A stretch of 64,000 bases of DNA, from the NCBI GenBank assembly GCA_036924285.1, contig JAYKYS010000002.1, positions 46,081,501-46,145,500 on the forward strand, in the 5' to 3' direction. Numbering within the stretch: position 1 is the stretch's first letter; the number at the start of each line of letters is the position of its first letter. A model generated the notes under the pieces. That model saw only the letters and a program-made list of their open reading frames with translations. It did no database searches and was not told where the DNA came from. The DNA is from Asterella californica (Eukaryota > Streptophyta > Marchantiopsida > Marchantiales > Aytoniaceae). Position numbers and translations under genes: made by a program. Below, in pieces: positions 11,371 through 22,990 of this stretch.

Positions 11371-12653
11371 TTAGTTGGTGCGTTATTCTCCTATTGTATT
11401 AAAATTACATGTTTGGTGCTGGATCATATGACACGATACACTTAACGAAAGACTTCACTCTGAATTTTCACACTAGACTAAAACCTACAACAGCCATTAA
11501 CAACAATCGAGTATTCGTTAATCAAAACAGGAACTCGAGGACAATTTCAAAATTTCAAAAACTTACATAGCAGTGAAACTGGCCAAAATAAGAAATCTTG
11601 CACTTAGATGGATGTCAATTTCACATGATTCATAAGTTTCAGAAACTTATTTATATTTTGATAAAAAAAATTATACAATTAGGTGTCTTTTTATAAGTAA
11701 ATCAATAACTCGATTCAGACTGATTGTCAAAACCTATAATATCTTACATACCAACTTTGAGAAAACTTAAAATCATCAATTTACAAAGATAAGACCGTTA
11801 AATGAAATAAGATAAAAAAAACAGGACCTAACATGTATTTTACAGAAGCAGAGAGAAATACAAAACAGAAACAAATATTTTAGTTTGTAAATATATGTGC
11901 AGTACAAGTTATACTCGGACATAGGTGATCCATGGAGTTCATGAACTGCTCAGAGTCATATCTTATAGAAGTTAGCTTGAGCAAGAAGAATTTTACATGA
12001 AAACGTTAGACAACATTAAACAAACGGTCACCATAGACACGTAATGCTCGATATTACATAACTGAAGAAGAAATCCATTCAAGACTTTTTAAGCAAGTTT
12101 AGCTACAGAGGAAGCCCCTGAATTTCATGGAGCAATAAGATAAGAGATGATACTGAACAGTGGGATATGCTATACTCTCACATGATTCACGTAATAAAAT
12201 GAAACTAAGACTTGGAAGAGTCAGTTTCTACGCTTTCAGTACTTGAAGCAAATGGGTGTTTTTATGAATGTACTAGTTGGGACTCGCTGACTAGATAATT
12301 CAATGTAATCAAACATAGTCATGAAATATATTCCTTATAACTAACTTATGACTATAATAATGTTAGTTATGACATGACTATTTTTACACTAGATTTCATT
12401 TATAATTTTACTTAATACATGTCCGACCTTAGAATCATAACTTGTGACTTATTTACGAGCTGATGACATTAATGTGAAAATTGTGAACAATGTATGATTA
12501 AAGTTAAGATTAATCAGTAAGAAATTATGACATATATTGTTAACTCTATGGACTAAAAAGGAAGTGATATACTTTTTAATCATAATTTTTGTCTCCATTT
12601 CAATTTAAAGTTCTAGATAACGTATAGTTGTTGATCATAACCTTGCACCTTAA
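11371..12653. other. AT-rich spacer with two isolated palindromic words
   Basis: No gene is seen. It contains CCATGGAGTTCATGAACTGC at 11930-11949 and CCTGAATTTCATGGAGC near 12117-12133, which belong to the CCATGAASTTCATGG palindrome family clustered at 21.5 kb. Confidence 0.45.
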
Positions 12654-13613
12654 TTCTTCAAGTTGAGCCTTCAAGCTCCAAGTTATGGTGGATAGTCTTG
12701 GTGAGTACAATCTGGAGTCTGTGCGAGCATAGAGTGGATTTGACTCGAGTTTAGTGATTATTTAGTGCCCGTTAGCATGGTGGAGTGAGTACATACTATT
12801 TATCACTTGAAGAACTCAGATTGCGGGGTCTGATTGAGAGCTTCCATGTCACGGATTTCAGCGGGTGGTATCTCCGGAGTGGGCAGATCGTTGATACCTT
12901 TGATTTGCAAGTACGTGCGTGCGCGGAGTGATTCTTTTTGGTTGGGAGATCTATCGATGTGTGGATTACTAGTATTTGAACCTGTACTTGGTCGAATTGG
13001 TGGTGAGGTAGTGCGAAAACGCTATTGGAATTTTCTGTGACGAGTTTTCATGATCATTTTGAGATCGGTAGAAGTGTGTCGGTGGATGTTGGGTTGGCGT
13101 AGGTGGGTATTTTCTGGTGCTAAAGAGTGCAGTAGGTGCGCGCTGGAAAGACGATTCCAACGCACCAAAACCGTTTGATTTGGGGAAGGATCAAAGGAGT
13201 TACAAGCAAAAGAATGCACAGGTTGTTCCAAATCTGACGTAAACCCGTCTGCGAGTACCAATTTGGCAGATTTCGACCTTGTGGAGTGTGTTTTCAATCT
13301 CGAAGTTGCTGTTTTGGATGTGTTCTCTTCACGCGCATCCTTGTTATGTCATTTGGTTCGAGTTTCTACTCTGTTCCAAGCGGAGCGGAGCGGAGAATGA
13401 GCGGGAGTGTCGAGGTGTGGAGTGCGTGTTAGGAGGCGCTTCGAGGCTTCGAGGAGCAAATATACGTGAGTGTGGAGGCATGCGAAGCGGAGTGCGAGAG
13501 TGCGAGAGTGGGGAGACGGAGCCTGAGCCCGAGCTCGAGCCCGTCGCAAGCCAGCTTGCTGACGTGCGTGAGAGAGGTATGCAAGTTTCAGTTGTGGGAA
13601 GTGTAAAACTAGT

Positions 13614-13677
13614 AGGTCACCCATCTCAACATTATTCATGGACTTGCACACTTAACTCTGTAGTCTTAGCTTTGACT
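13614..13677 (-). other. Antisense 5S rRNA-like segment in element leader, copy 1
   Basis: The plus strand reads AGGTCACCCATC, a 19-nt-plus degenerate stretch, then a CTTAACT block. These are the reverse complements of the conserved 5S rRNA 3' half (GATGGGTGACCT) and of the AGTTAAG internal control region, at about the natural spacing. Copy 2 has a better preserved version at 58454-58515. It is not a functional 5S gene: the 5' third is barely alignable. Confidence 0.5.
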
Positions 13678-14406
13678 TTATCACTAGACCAATAGCTCTT
13701 GGTGTCTTCTAGGGATGCGTGCAAGTACTTATGGACCTGTTTAAGGTAGTAGGAGACATTCTCGCACGTTCCTAGAGGAGTGGTAGGGCGACCCCACAAT
13801 ATTAGAGGGAAGCTATATGTGTGGTAGTGTTTGCTTATACCGTAGAGATGCATATGGAGTCAATTGGTGGTAGTTGTCTTGGGTGAGCTAGTAGAGCTAC
13901 CACGTAGATATTATTGGAGCTACTAGAGGTGTGGACATCTAGTTAGTGACCTTAAGTACAAGTTACGACAGTTGCTGATCATATATTGTGCATGTGGTCA
14001 CCAAAGAGAAGGCGTCAATCCGGGTGAGGTTGGGTTTCTCTTTATGTGAATGTTTGAGTGTGGAGATTTATCGTTTGGACTTCTTGTGGTTGGAACCCTT
14101 CCATATTCTGCTTCCTGTTTGTGTGCCGCATTTGCTTGTGTTGGCGCTTGATTTTTGGAGTGAGTTCACTCCAGTGTGCTATTGGCAGTAAGACTGGAGT
14201 TGTGGACCAGTCAGACTATCTTTGTTTCTCTCACGGTGCGGTTGGATTTACGACCAACAGATCGTGAGAGGCTGCATGTGGTGATGGCATGTACATGTTG
14301 TCTTTACCTTGACCGTCCTAGTAGGAGATAGATGAGCTCAATAGGAGCGGGGTTAGGCAAGTGGTGGTTACGGTGGTGACGAGGATTTCAACATTCTGTT
14401 TGGAGA

Positions 14407-16258
14407 GTGTGTTATCGAGATTCTATCATCACGAAGTTCTCGGGAGGTTTTGGTGAGACTTTTCGGACAATGGGTATACACGGAGTGAGGTACCGACTGC
14501 CTACACCATTGCCGTCAATTGTTCCAGAAGACGAGTCAGACATAGACAGTGATGGTGAGTCTAGTGTCATCGCACCGTTGTTGTGGGACATGGACGAGAT
14601 CTATGGGTCATGAAGAGGTCTCGACGATACTCGGGTACAGTGGGTATCATTGAGCTGGATGACTTCATCCAGGAGTTCGACAGTTGGTGCAATATACAAC
14701 ACATGCGGAACCCACAACTGTTTACACCCTTCATGGCGTGAAAGGGTTTGTTCCAACACTTGGAGGGACCGCCGATGGACGATTACCACGAGTTCAGTCG
14801 AGACTACGGTGTTGAGATTGAGTTGTGGAGACAACATGGTCTCCCAACTACGTTTCTATCACTACTGGCGCAGTTTCAAGAGGCGTAACACCTGCGAGTT
14901 CGGGTGCCAGTAGCAGTGGTACATCCACGAGTGGTGGAGTACATACTACCGGCGGTGCGTTCACTAGTAGTGGAGCAAGTAGTAGTGTGAGCGAGATACC
15001 ACCAGGGTTTAACTCTGTGGTTCAGTTCTTCCAGTGTTTGAGAAAGAACTATCAAGGTGTGCGGACCGATAAGTTGAGGAGTCTGCATGAGTTTCAGCGG
15101 AAGACTAGAGAGAGCCTACGCTAGACGTTTACTCGCATGAGGCGGTTGATCAGTGTCACCCAAGGGGTGACAGAAGCACAAGCAGTCCAGTTCTGGTATG
15201 AGATACTAGACAAAGAGCTGCGTAGGAGACTCTCCTTAGAGACTCCGCTTCGACGTTGACGGTTGTCTTTGGTCTAGCTGAGCGGATTGAGCTCAACATG
15301 ATGGAGAAGAGGGTGGTGACTGCAAGGTTCAGCAGAGAGGCACCACATGAGACGACCACCTCTTCTCGAGAATCACAGGCTGTGCAACAGCGTGGTGGTA
15401 GTGGTGGTGGTGATAAAGATCGTGCTGAACAGTCACGATCTCAAGGAGGTGTTGGAGGACCCGGTGGGCAGAAGCTCATGCCGTCATTCTCTAGTCAGCA
15501 GCAAGCGGGTCCTTCATCAGCAGAAAGACTATCCACAGAGGAGAGGTGGTTATGATACGGCAGGGACGTCTCAAGCGATATCTAGGCACTGTGAACATTG
15601 CGGACGACCTGATCACAATAGTGACTGTTGTTTTGATCTCCATCTCGAGCTACAACAAGGGAAGGCTGATCATGGACGATGCGAATGAGCTCAGGGAGGC
15701 CGTGGTGGTCGAGCTAGAGATAGAGGTCCAGCACCTGAGAGAAGATCAGTTTGTACATACGTCGTCAGAAGTAGGTATGGCTGCTCGGATTGAGCAGTTG
15801 GAGGAGAGGATAGCTAGTATGACTATGGCTCAACGGAGATCTGATGGAACAGAGGCTTCCACGTCTTATGGAAGAGAAGGAGTTGACTTCGACTTCATGG
15901 CTGGTGTGACGCAGAATGAGACATCTACGACAGTGACTAAGGTGCATTACGTGTCTCCGAGCCACGAGGTGCGTCAGTGGAGTTGGATCCACAACGTGAG
16001 GAGCCTGGTAGACCGGTCAGGCTTCCTCAGTCATTCACATTATCGGAGTTGTTGAGGATCACGTCTATGGTGCCTAAACAGCCTACCGATGGTGTAGTGA
16101 GAGTTAGAGACATCGACATCCATGAGTGAAGGTGATGCAAGACAACTCTCGACGTCTGTGGATGCGACATCGAACTCGATGTTGGGGGCAGCTATAGCAG
16201 TTTTTCGAGTTCAGTCATGTATTTGAGAGCTTTGGGAATCAGTTTGACTCCAGTGTTC
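14407..16258 (+). pseudogene. Gypsy gag polyprotein remnant, copy 1
   Basis: Broken frames along this stretch match copy 2 gag: a segment ending LLWDMDEIYG, a Ser/Thr/Gly-rich linker, the conserved gag core with KNYQGVRTDKLRSL and QAVQFWYEI-type sequence, and one intact zinc knuckle HCEHCGRPDHNSDCCFD (CX2CX4HX4C) near 15590-15640. The first knuckle is half deleted, apparently by recombination between two GGTCCT repeats. Other lesions are a stop near 14611 and a TAG at about 15122 where copy 2 has GAG. No capsid protein could be made. Confidence 0.7.
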
Positions 16259-16900
16259 TAGTTGGCGGTCATGCTCAATGAGAACAAGGATGTAGTTATC
16301 TTTAGTGCTGAGGTGGTTCAGCGAGAGACGGTAGATGTGTCTATGGAGTCGAAGATCAGGACAGCTACCAATGGTACTTGACAAGCGGCGGCTATCATGT
16401 TAGATGAGTTACCAGCTAGACCGGCGACTGACCGTGCTGGTTTGACACTAGGTGTGGTGTTGTTGGACAACAGAAGTGGTATCTTCTGTTTGGTGGTACT
16501 TTCAGAGAAGGTGTATCAACCACAGAAAGTCTTGTTAGACTCTAGAGCCCAACCGTTGATGTTGAAGAAGACAACGTGTATTGATTTGGATCTGAAGAAG
16601 TCCGAGGTGAAAAGATGTCCATTCCAGCTACAGACAACTCTAAGGAGATCAGGAGGTACAGCTCTAGACGTGACACGTAAGATGTTGACGGTGAGAGTTC
16701 GATCATCCGTCAACATCAGATCATCCGACGGATGGCTCCATGGTGAGGATCAAGGCCATCGTTACGACAGCAAAGTTCTATGATGTATTGGTTGGAGATG
16801 TTGTGTTATACCCTATGAGGTTCTTGATGGATTATTGGGCGGAGACAACATCTTACAGACCAGGTTGGCAGTCCGGTGAGGGACGAGTGAGCCGCTTATC
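16259..16900 (+). pseudogene. Retroviral-type aspartic protease region, copy 1
   Basis: Starts after the in-frame TAG at 16259-16261. Contains KVLLDSRA near 16530, where copy 2 reads LLDSGA, the active-site D(S/T)G loop of retrotransposon proteases; here Gly is replaced by Arg (GGA to AGA). A later YDVLVGDVVLYP corresponds to the hydrophobic ILG-like C-terminal motif. A TGA at about 16379 replaces the TGG seen in copy 2. The mutated active site and stops show it is inactive. Confidence 0.6.
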
Positions 16901-17239
16901 TATGTAGTTCAGTGCTAGAGTTGGGACAACGGAGTCTACACCAGAGACGATGATATCCGTTGTAGAGTTCAGTTCGGTCATCACTTGACCGGACGAGTTG
17001 TTAGAGGACAATGCCTATGCGAAGGATACTTCGGTCTTTGAGGAGGTGGAAGACATGCCTACCATGTCTACATTAGTACCATCTGTCTTGGATGTTCCAC
17101 TCTGGAGTTCGAGTGGAGAGTTGCAGCAGTATGCTGATCGATTGATGCAGCAGGCTTGGAGTGAAGCCTTTGCACCACCAGTAGAGGAACAAAGAGTTGT
17201 TCCTACTACTGGCCTTGTGACTTTATCACCGTTGGATAC

Positions 17240-18290
17240 GACTCCCATTGTATGGCAGTATCCAGAGGAGAGTGTGTGTGTGTGCTGGAGCTGTTTGGTG
17301 AGATCAGCACAAGTTTGACTGCGGTATTGCAGACAGACATACAAGTACATTGATACTTGTATGTGGAGAGAGATGAGGTTGCGAGATGCATCTCATTGTG
17401 TCATGTGGCACGTTTGGTGCAGAGATACCTTGAGTTGTTGTCCATATCAATTGTTAGAGAATACCAGCAAGCATTACCGTCACATATTTCGCTGCAAGGG
17501 GTGCAGGATCTCACGTTTGTTGACATCATTCACTTGGTGATAGTCGGGTGGTCATGTCAAGGTCACACGCGTGCTGGGAGAGGTCAGGGTTTACATGACC
17601 CGCGATCTAAGATGTTATGAAAGATGTTACGGAAGTTACGACCACCTGATGCATCCACCAGATGTATCAGGTGGATTCTCCAACGTACATCTTGGAGAAC
17701 GTTCCTTTGTTGAGTGATGCTCGTACACAGATGATGGCGAGTGTGCACCAGGTGCGGTCTTGGGTTGGACCGGCAGTGTTGTTGGATGCAGCGAGAGTGA
17801 GATCTCGTGCACATCGTCCACGGTTGTGGTGGACGAACTTGTTATCGAGAGAGGTGCTTAAGCGTACACACGATGGAGTGAGACGACCAGTACACCTCAC
17901 AATTGATAGCAACTTGGATGTATGACGAAGATCTCAAGTAGTGAAAGTCGTCGATAGATCACCCATGGCAGTGGTGAACCTAGTGGGATGACTCATGGCA
18001 GCATTGCTCACTTTGGTGAGCTTTCCAGCGTCAAATGCTTACAGAGATGGAGGACATGGACGTGTGTGGGATGCTCAGTTACGGTAGTTGGTGGAGCTCA
18101 ATGCCGATGAGAGAGAGCGAGCGATGATTTTCGCTACCGGTACGACGCAGTAGCTTCCGTGTCGGAGGCTTCACGTCGTCAGGTGTTGGATCAAGCGATG
18201 GACTTGAATTGCTTGACGTGGTTGTTAGCATTGGATTGGCTGAGCAGCGTAGCATGCGATCGACGGATTAATGATCGGACACTTCTGAGC
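17240..18290 (+). pseudogene. DNMT3-like cytosine-5 DNA methyltransferase, copy 1 (broken)
   Basis: Collinear with the copy 2 enzyme. Motif I is frameshifted by two extra bases in a GT run just before LELFGG. Motif IV reads VGWSCQGH with the catalytic Cys kept (17555-17557) but the invariant preceding Pro changed to Ser (CCA to TCA). Motif VI LENVPLL and motif VIII AHRPRLWWTN are intact, in another frame because of a local rearrangement around 17640-17670. Motif IX keeps LNADERERAM but then loses the GFP, followed by a one-base deletion. No active enzyme is possible from this copy. Confidence 0.75.
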
Positions 18291-18348
18291 TCTTTGTCTA
18301 CCGAGTAGGTGGAGACAAAGACTAGGTGCGAGGCGTGTGGAGTTCGTC

Positions 18349-21300
18349 CCCACCTCTTAGTCCTCGCACAGTTTTGCAAGAAAACCTAGAACACAGTCAA
18401 AAACTTAAAACGCCTGTAACTTTCTCTCCTTAAGTCCAAACTGTATATTCTTGATATTAATGGAACAGGCTCAAAAAAAGCTATCCATCTATACCAAATA
18501 CTCCAGATTTCGACCTCTGCAGCAAATTCTGTGACCGTTTAAAGTTTGATGTGATCTCACAAGACGGAAAATTATGTGAGACCTCGTTCAGGTTTTTGTG
18601 CCAAAATGATCCCAACCCAACCTCTCAAGTCCCAAAAATCAAGATAAAAAATTGTGTGCCTGTCAAAAGTTCTGCCATGCAGGTCAGCCAAGTGACACAT
18701 GTGCTAGACCACCAAGTGGCATAAATGCACGATGACAATTCATCCCAATCCCCATCTCAACCTTAATGTCCGGTCAGTATCTTCATCCAATCAGCACTCG
18801 TTATGTTAACATCTTGTTTTTTGAGCACTCTGGCTCGTGAGCATCCCGAACGCCACATCAGCATGTCAGACGTGTCAACGTCGTGATGCACAAAATCATA
18901 AAAGTCATTAAATGCCTATAACTCCATAATCTTAGCTCCGTTTGTAACATTAAACAGATCAATTTTGATCAACCCGACAAGGGCTATCCAATGGTGTAGT
19001 CATAAACATGTTTGGAGCAAGTTGGGAAAAATTTTCTATTAGACTTTGGTTTAACACCATAGCCAATCCACGACACGGCAATGTATTTAGTATTCGAAGG
19101 TTTGAAGTTCAGGTGAAGTTTTAGCTCTTTATACAAAACTGCGCGAGCTCCCGTGCAGTTTTGTCTTATTGGGAGTGATTTGGATCAAATTACTTCGAGA
19201 TGTCGTAACTCTATGTATGAAGGTATGTCGATGTGTCGTGTTGTACATGGTTTTACCATGTATAATTTTGGTGGAATGGTTGTATTCGTGTATAAATCCG
19301 TCATGTGGTGTCATGCTAAATAAGTAGTTACGGTGGTATTTCTGACATATTTCGTTATACACGTGTGTTTCATGCAAAAGATAACGAAACACATGTTAAA
19401 GAACTTCAATTTGCAGATATGTATATACTTCTAGAAGTTTCATTGTATGTTAGTTAACTATGTAAATAACCAACGTTGGCGTTTCTTGTATTTGTCTGAA
19501 ATTTTATTACAATAGAAAATGAAAAATTACAATTAGATCACAGAATAAGCATGTGATCTTTCTCGATAAAAAGTATTTCACTTGGAGTGCTGGAAGCTCT
19601 AATGAGAAAACTCAAAATAAAGTGAAAACAGAAATCCACAATCAAAAAACATACAACGTATATCTTTGCAGAAATGTCCGATTTAGCAAATTTTTGCAAC
19701 CAGTACATGATGTCAAGTAACTATACATGTAACAGAGTATTATCTAGAGTCACATCCTTCCATAAATTCTTGAGATATCATAAATTTTGAAAAATTATGG
19801 GACTATTAGCTTGAACAAGCCCTTTCATATTAAGCTTAACTTGAACAAACATTTATAGATTTTTTCTGCATAAAACAACCACTAATAACAACCAAGTATT
19901 TGTCAATGAGTTCCTGTTTTGAATTCAACAAACCTTAACTTCCAAAGATAACTTTTTTCAGAATATTTAAAATCATATATAATTCATAAATCAATGAATA
20001 TTTTAATGAACATTTCATGTATTACACCATGAACGAACACAGAATGATAAGATTTTCAACTGAACAAAAATAATAATCCACATGTAACATTTCAAGTCCT
20101 AAAATATGTATATAAAAGAGCATGTCATGATACAAAAGTCTGATCCACTCAACTGAGAAAATGATCAATCATCGATTTGCAACACATATAGGATTCTCTA
20201 TTGACATGTTCGCTACTTGACTCTCATAGCTGAACTTTCGGTTCTGAAGTAGCTATGGCTTCACTCTACGGCACCAAGTGTATATATCCTCTCCCTCTGC
20301 CACCTCTTCAAAATAATCTACACCTTGAGCATAACTGCATCTAGTTGACACATCAAAACTATGTACACCGTCTTTTTTAGTCTCCTCTTCCATACCACTT
20401 CATGTTGAAGATGCAAGAAAAGATGTACTTACACCAACGTAATTGTTGATAACAACTTGAATATTGTGCAAGAAGCTCGATTCTTGCACGTATACTATGA
20501 TTATATTCGATCACGTACAAGCACAAACTACGAGAGGAAGTGAAACCCAATCAGCATTCGTCAGACATCGCGAGGATTAACAACAATCAAGAAGTTGTTG
20601 TAGTGAACATATGCATTCTCCTCCATTGTCTTCTTCAACCTCTCAAAGAAAAAATAGCTTATAGCTCAAATCTGATACAATCTCCAATTGTTGTTGTTGG
20701 CTTCGGCTTTTGCGGACGACTTCACGAACTGATCGATACATATCTTTATTACTTTGTATGTTACACGACAACCTTTGATTGCCTTTTTTATATCATTCTT
20801 CAGGTCTTGGGTGAACGCGGTCTCTTGGAAGGAAGTTAACTTCCAGAGAGGAGCATCCAACTCAGTAGGAACAAATGCATACGCTAGATTTGGAGACTCG
20901 AGCACCTAAGACCTTCCTCTTCAACAGGGCTAGCACGAGGAACACTAGTCAAAGATGAAGCTCTTCGACAATGTTCAAAAACTCTACCCGACGAGTTGTT
21001 AGCACTTGAGTTGCATGACACGGAGTGACTTTGGTCTCCGCTCGGAGCTGAGATGACCGTGACTGGAATGATTGACCGGGACCTTAATGACGTCAGTTTT
21101 CATCTTCACTCAGTGACTCTCGATGGATAATCTTGAATGCTCGATCCTCTTCAATCTCATCCATTGATGTCAACCTCGCGTTGGCTTTCGGTCTTGACTT
21201 CTTCGAGGTACTTTGGTTAGCCTGGATTACTTTCGGGTGAGGAAGATACGCTCCAGCATTCTCCGTGGGAACAATAATCATCTCGTTCCAAAAGCTTGTA

Positions 21301-21468
21301 CTTGGGGTTAGCCTCCACGAACTCTTTGGAAGCTTGAGGCATCTACAGAGAGAAAATATGGTGGCAAGATAAGGAAAGAGATTAAGACGGAAAGAAAAGA
21401 TGAAGATTATAATTAAGATAAACTTGATAGTAGCGGATGTAGTGTGACAATGATCGACAACCAAGTGA
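18349..21468. other. Unassigned region downstream of gypsy copy 1
   Basis: No gene was recognised. Two diverged related stretches near 18410 and 18920 (GCCTRTAACT followed by CTTA and CTCC/GTCC words) and a CAAAACTGCGCGAGCTCCCG hairpin near 19134-19165 suggest old LTR-type sequence. The rest is AT-rich with short open frames of no clear meaning. Confidence 0.35.
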
Positions 21469-21652
21469 CAGTCCATGAACTTCATGGACTGCTTGTCAAT
21501 TGGACCAAATAGTCCATGAAGTTCATGGGCTATCCGCTCGACCATGCGAGCAGCCCATGAAGTTTATGGACTGTCCGCTGGACGAGCAGAGTAGTCCATG
21601 AACTCCATGGGTTCAAGACCTGTTGATGTTTCCAGTCCATGAAGTCCATGGA
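21469..21652. repeat. Cluster of five near-perfect palindromes, core CCATGAASTTCATGG
   Basis: Palindromes lie at 21469-21491, 21511-21529, 21551-21573, 21592-21611 and 21633-21652. The best is a 23-mer that is self-complementary except for its central base. Spacers between them are unrelated, so it is the palindrome and not the whole unit that is repeated. Further isolated members are at about 11930, 12117, 22736 and 22941. It could bind a dimeric protein or extrude cruciforms, or be the remains of terminal repeats. Confidence 0.75.
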
Positions 21653-22606
21653 CAAGACTACACATTACATAGAAAGATGAAACAAGACAAGAATGTGTAA
21701 AATCTCACATGTGTAGAGAGTCCGATGTTGATCTATTTATAGATATATAATGACACCTTGTCGTTAGCAAAATTCTTCGCTTGCAAGTCATAGCTTGCAA
21801 AGTCTCCTTTTGATCTGATAAGCAATACCCCAACATATCTCAGATCAAGCAAGACGGACACGACAGAGCTTATCACAACTGGTTCTTTGCTACTATCCAC
21901 TAACATCAGCTGTAACGCGTCAAGTTCCAACAAACCATTGATGAGGAACCATTTTGCTTTCTTGTCATTTTCAGAACCAAAGAGAAAATATCACTCGTCG
22001 TCTGTAGCACAATTGAACTGGGAACCATAATCGATGATGTTTTGGGATTTTGTCAGGGAGGTCTAAAACCAATTTTCTCAATTCTATCTAAATATAGAAT
22101 TCTGACATTGGATAGAGGATGAGACCAGTAGCTAAAGGAATCATAGCCGGTAATTTACAAAATATAAAATGAATAATGAACTATTCAACCCCTCCTTATA
22201 TAACTTTCATTAAGGATGGTCGCGATCAATATCAAAAACGAATCAATGCGTGAGATTTCACTATTGTGTCAAACTGATTTCATCTAGTCGTTTGTGGAAG
22301 AAAAGTTACTAAAAAGGAATCTAATCAAATATTTGAATCTATCTTATCTCCACTATAAAAGGAAGATAACATCAATCATTTTTTCTCTCCCACTTACATG
22401 ATAATAGAGGTTATGTATTCATATTTTCATATTTTGTATTTCTATATTTATCTAGTTTTCTAATTGTAATGTCAAGTGATAAAACATACCCAAAACAGAA
22501 TCAAGCAAATTTTCTATAGAAGAGGATACTAATTGGTGTCTTCTTGAAACCTCTTTAGATTTTGAATCTGATGATTCGCTAGAAGAAAGAATGGACACAC
22601 CACGTG

Positions 22607-22990
22607 TATCATATTTTCTCCATTTGGTCGAGCGTCCAATGAGAAGCAAGCTCTCATGTTTGAACAGTTGTCTTATTCTAACAAAATTCTCCTTTTTAGA
22701 GAGTGTTTTAAAAAGTCAAGCAATCATGATGCGGAGCTCATGAAGTTCATGGAGCGTCAAATCCATTCACGAAAAGCTGTTGTAGTATCATATTTTTCCA
22801 TTTAGGTATCATATTTTCTCTATTTGGCCGAGCATCCAGTGACAAGCAAGCTCATGTGTTTGGACAATTGTCTAAATCTAACAAAAATTCTCCCTTTTAG
22901 ATAATGTTTTAAAAAGTCAAGCAACCACGGTGCGGAGTAGCCCATGAATTTCATGGAATGCCCAGTCCATTCACGTAGAGCTGTTGCAGT
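22607..22990 (+). repeat. Tandem duplication, period about 200 bp
   Basis: GTATCATATTTTCTCYATTT followed by GGYCGAGC occurs at 22607 and 22807, and both copies continue through TTTTAAAAAGTCAAGCAA to a palindrome of the CATGAASTTCATGG family and ATCCATTCACG. The two units differ by scattered substitutions and small indels. Confidence 0.7.

Larger units (their letters stand above)
12654..18348 (+). mobile_element. Ty3/gypsy-type retrotransposon carrying a DNA methyltransferase, copy 1 (truncated)
   Basis: This 5.7 kb block is collinear with 57461-63230 and shares its leader, gag, protease-like and methyltransferase segments. Both edges are abrupt: homology begins at TTCTTCAAGTTGAG (12654) and ends shortly after AGTTCGTC (18348), before any reverse transcriptase. 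Reading frames are broken by stops and indels, so the copy is dead. No LTR pair or target-site duplication could be defined. Relative to copy 2 it has a two-base expansion of a GT run in methyltransferase motif I, a one-base deletion after motif IX and a roughly 20-bp deletion in the first gag zinc knuckle. Confidence 0.8.

Noticed and set aside
13349..13651. Minus-strand Arg/Ala-rich frame in the gypsy leader
   Set aside because: It results from a purine-biased plus strand (GGAGCGGAG runs) and is disrupted in copy 2.
12654..18348. A host DNMT gene interrupted by repeats
   Set aside because: The methyltransferase is collinear with gag and protease in two separate loci and joined in frame to pol in copy 2, so it belongs to the element. 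No introns are seen.
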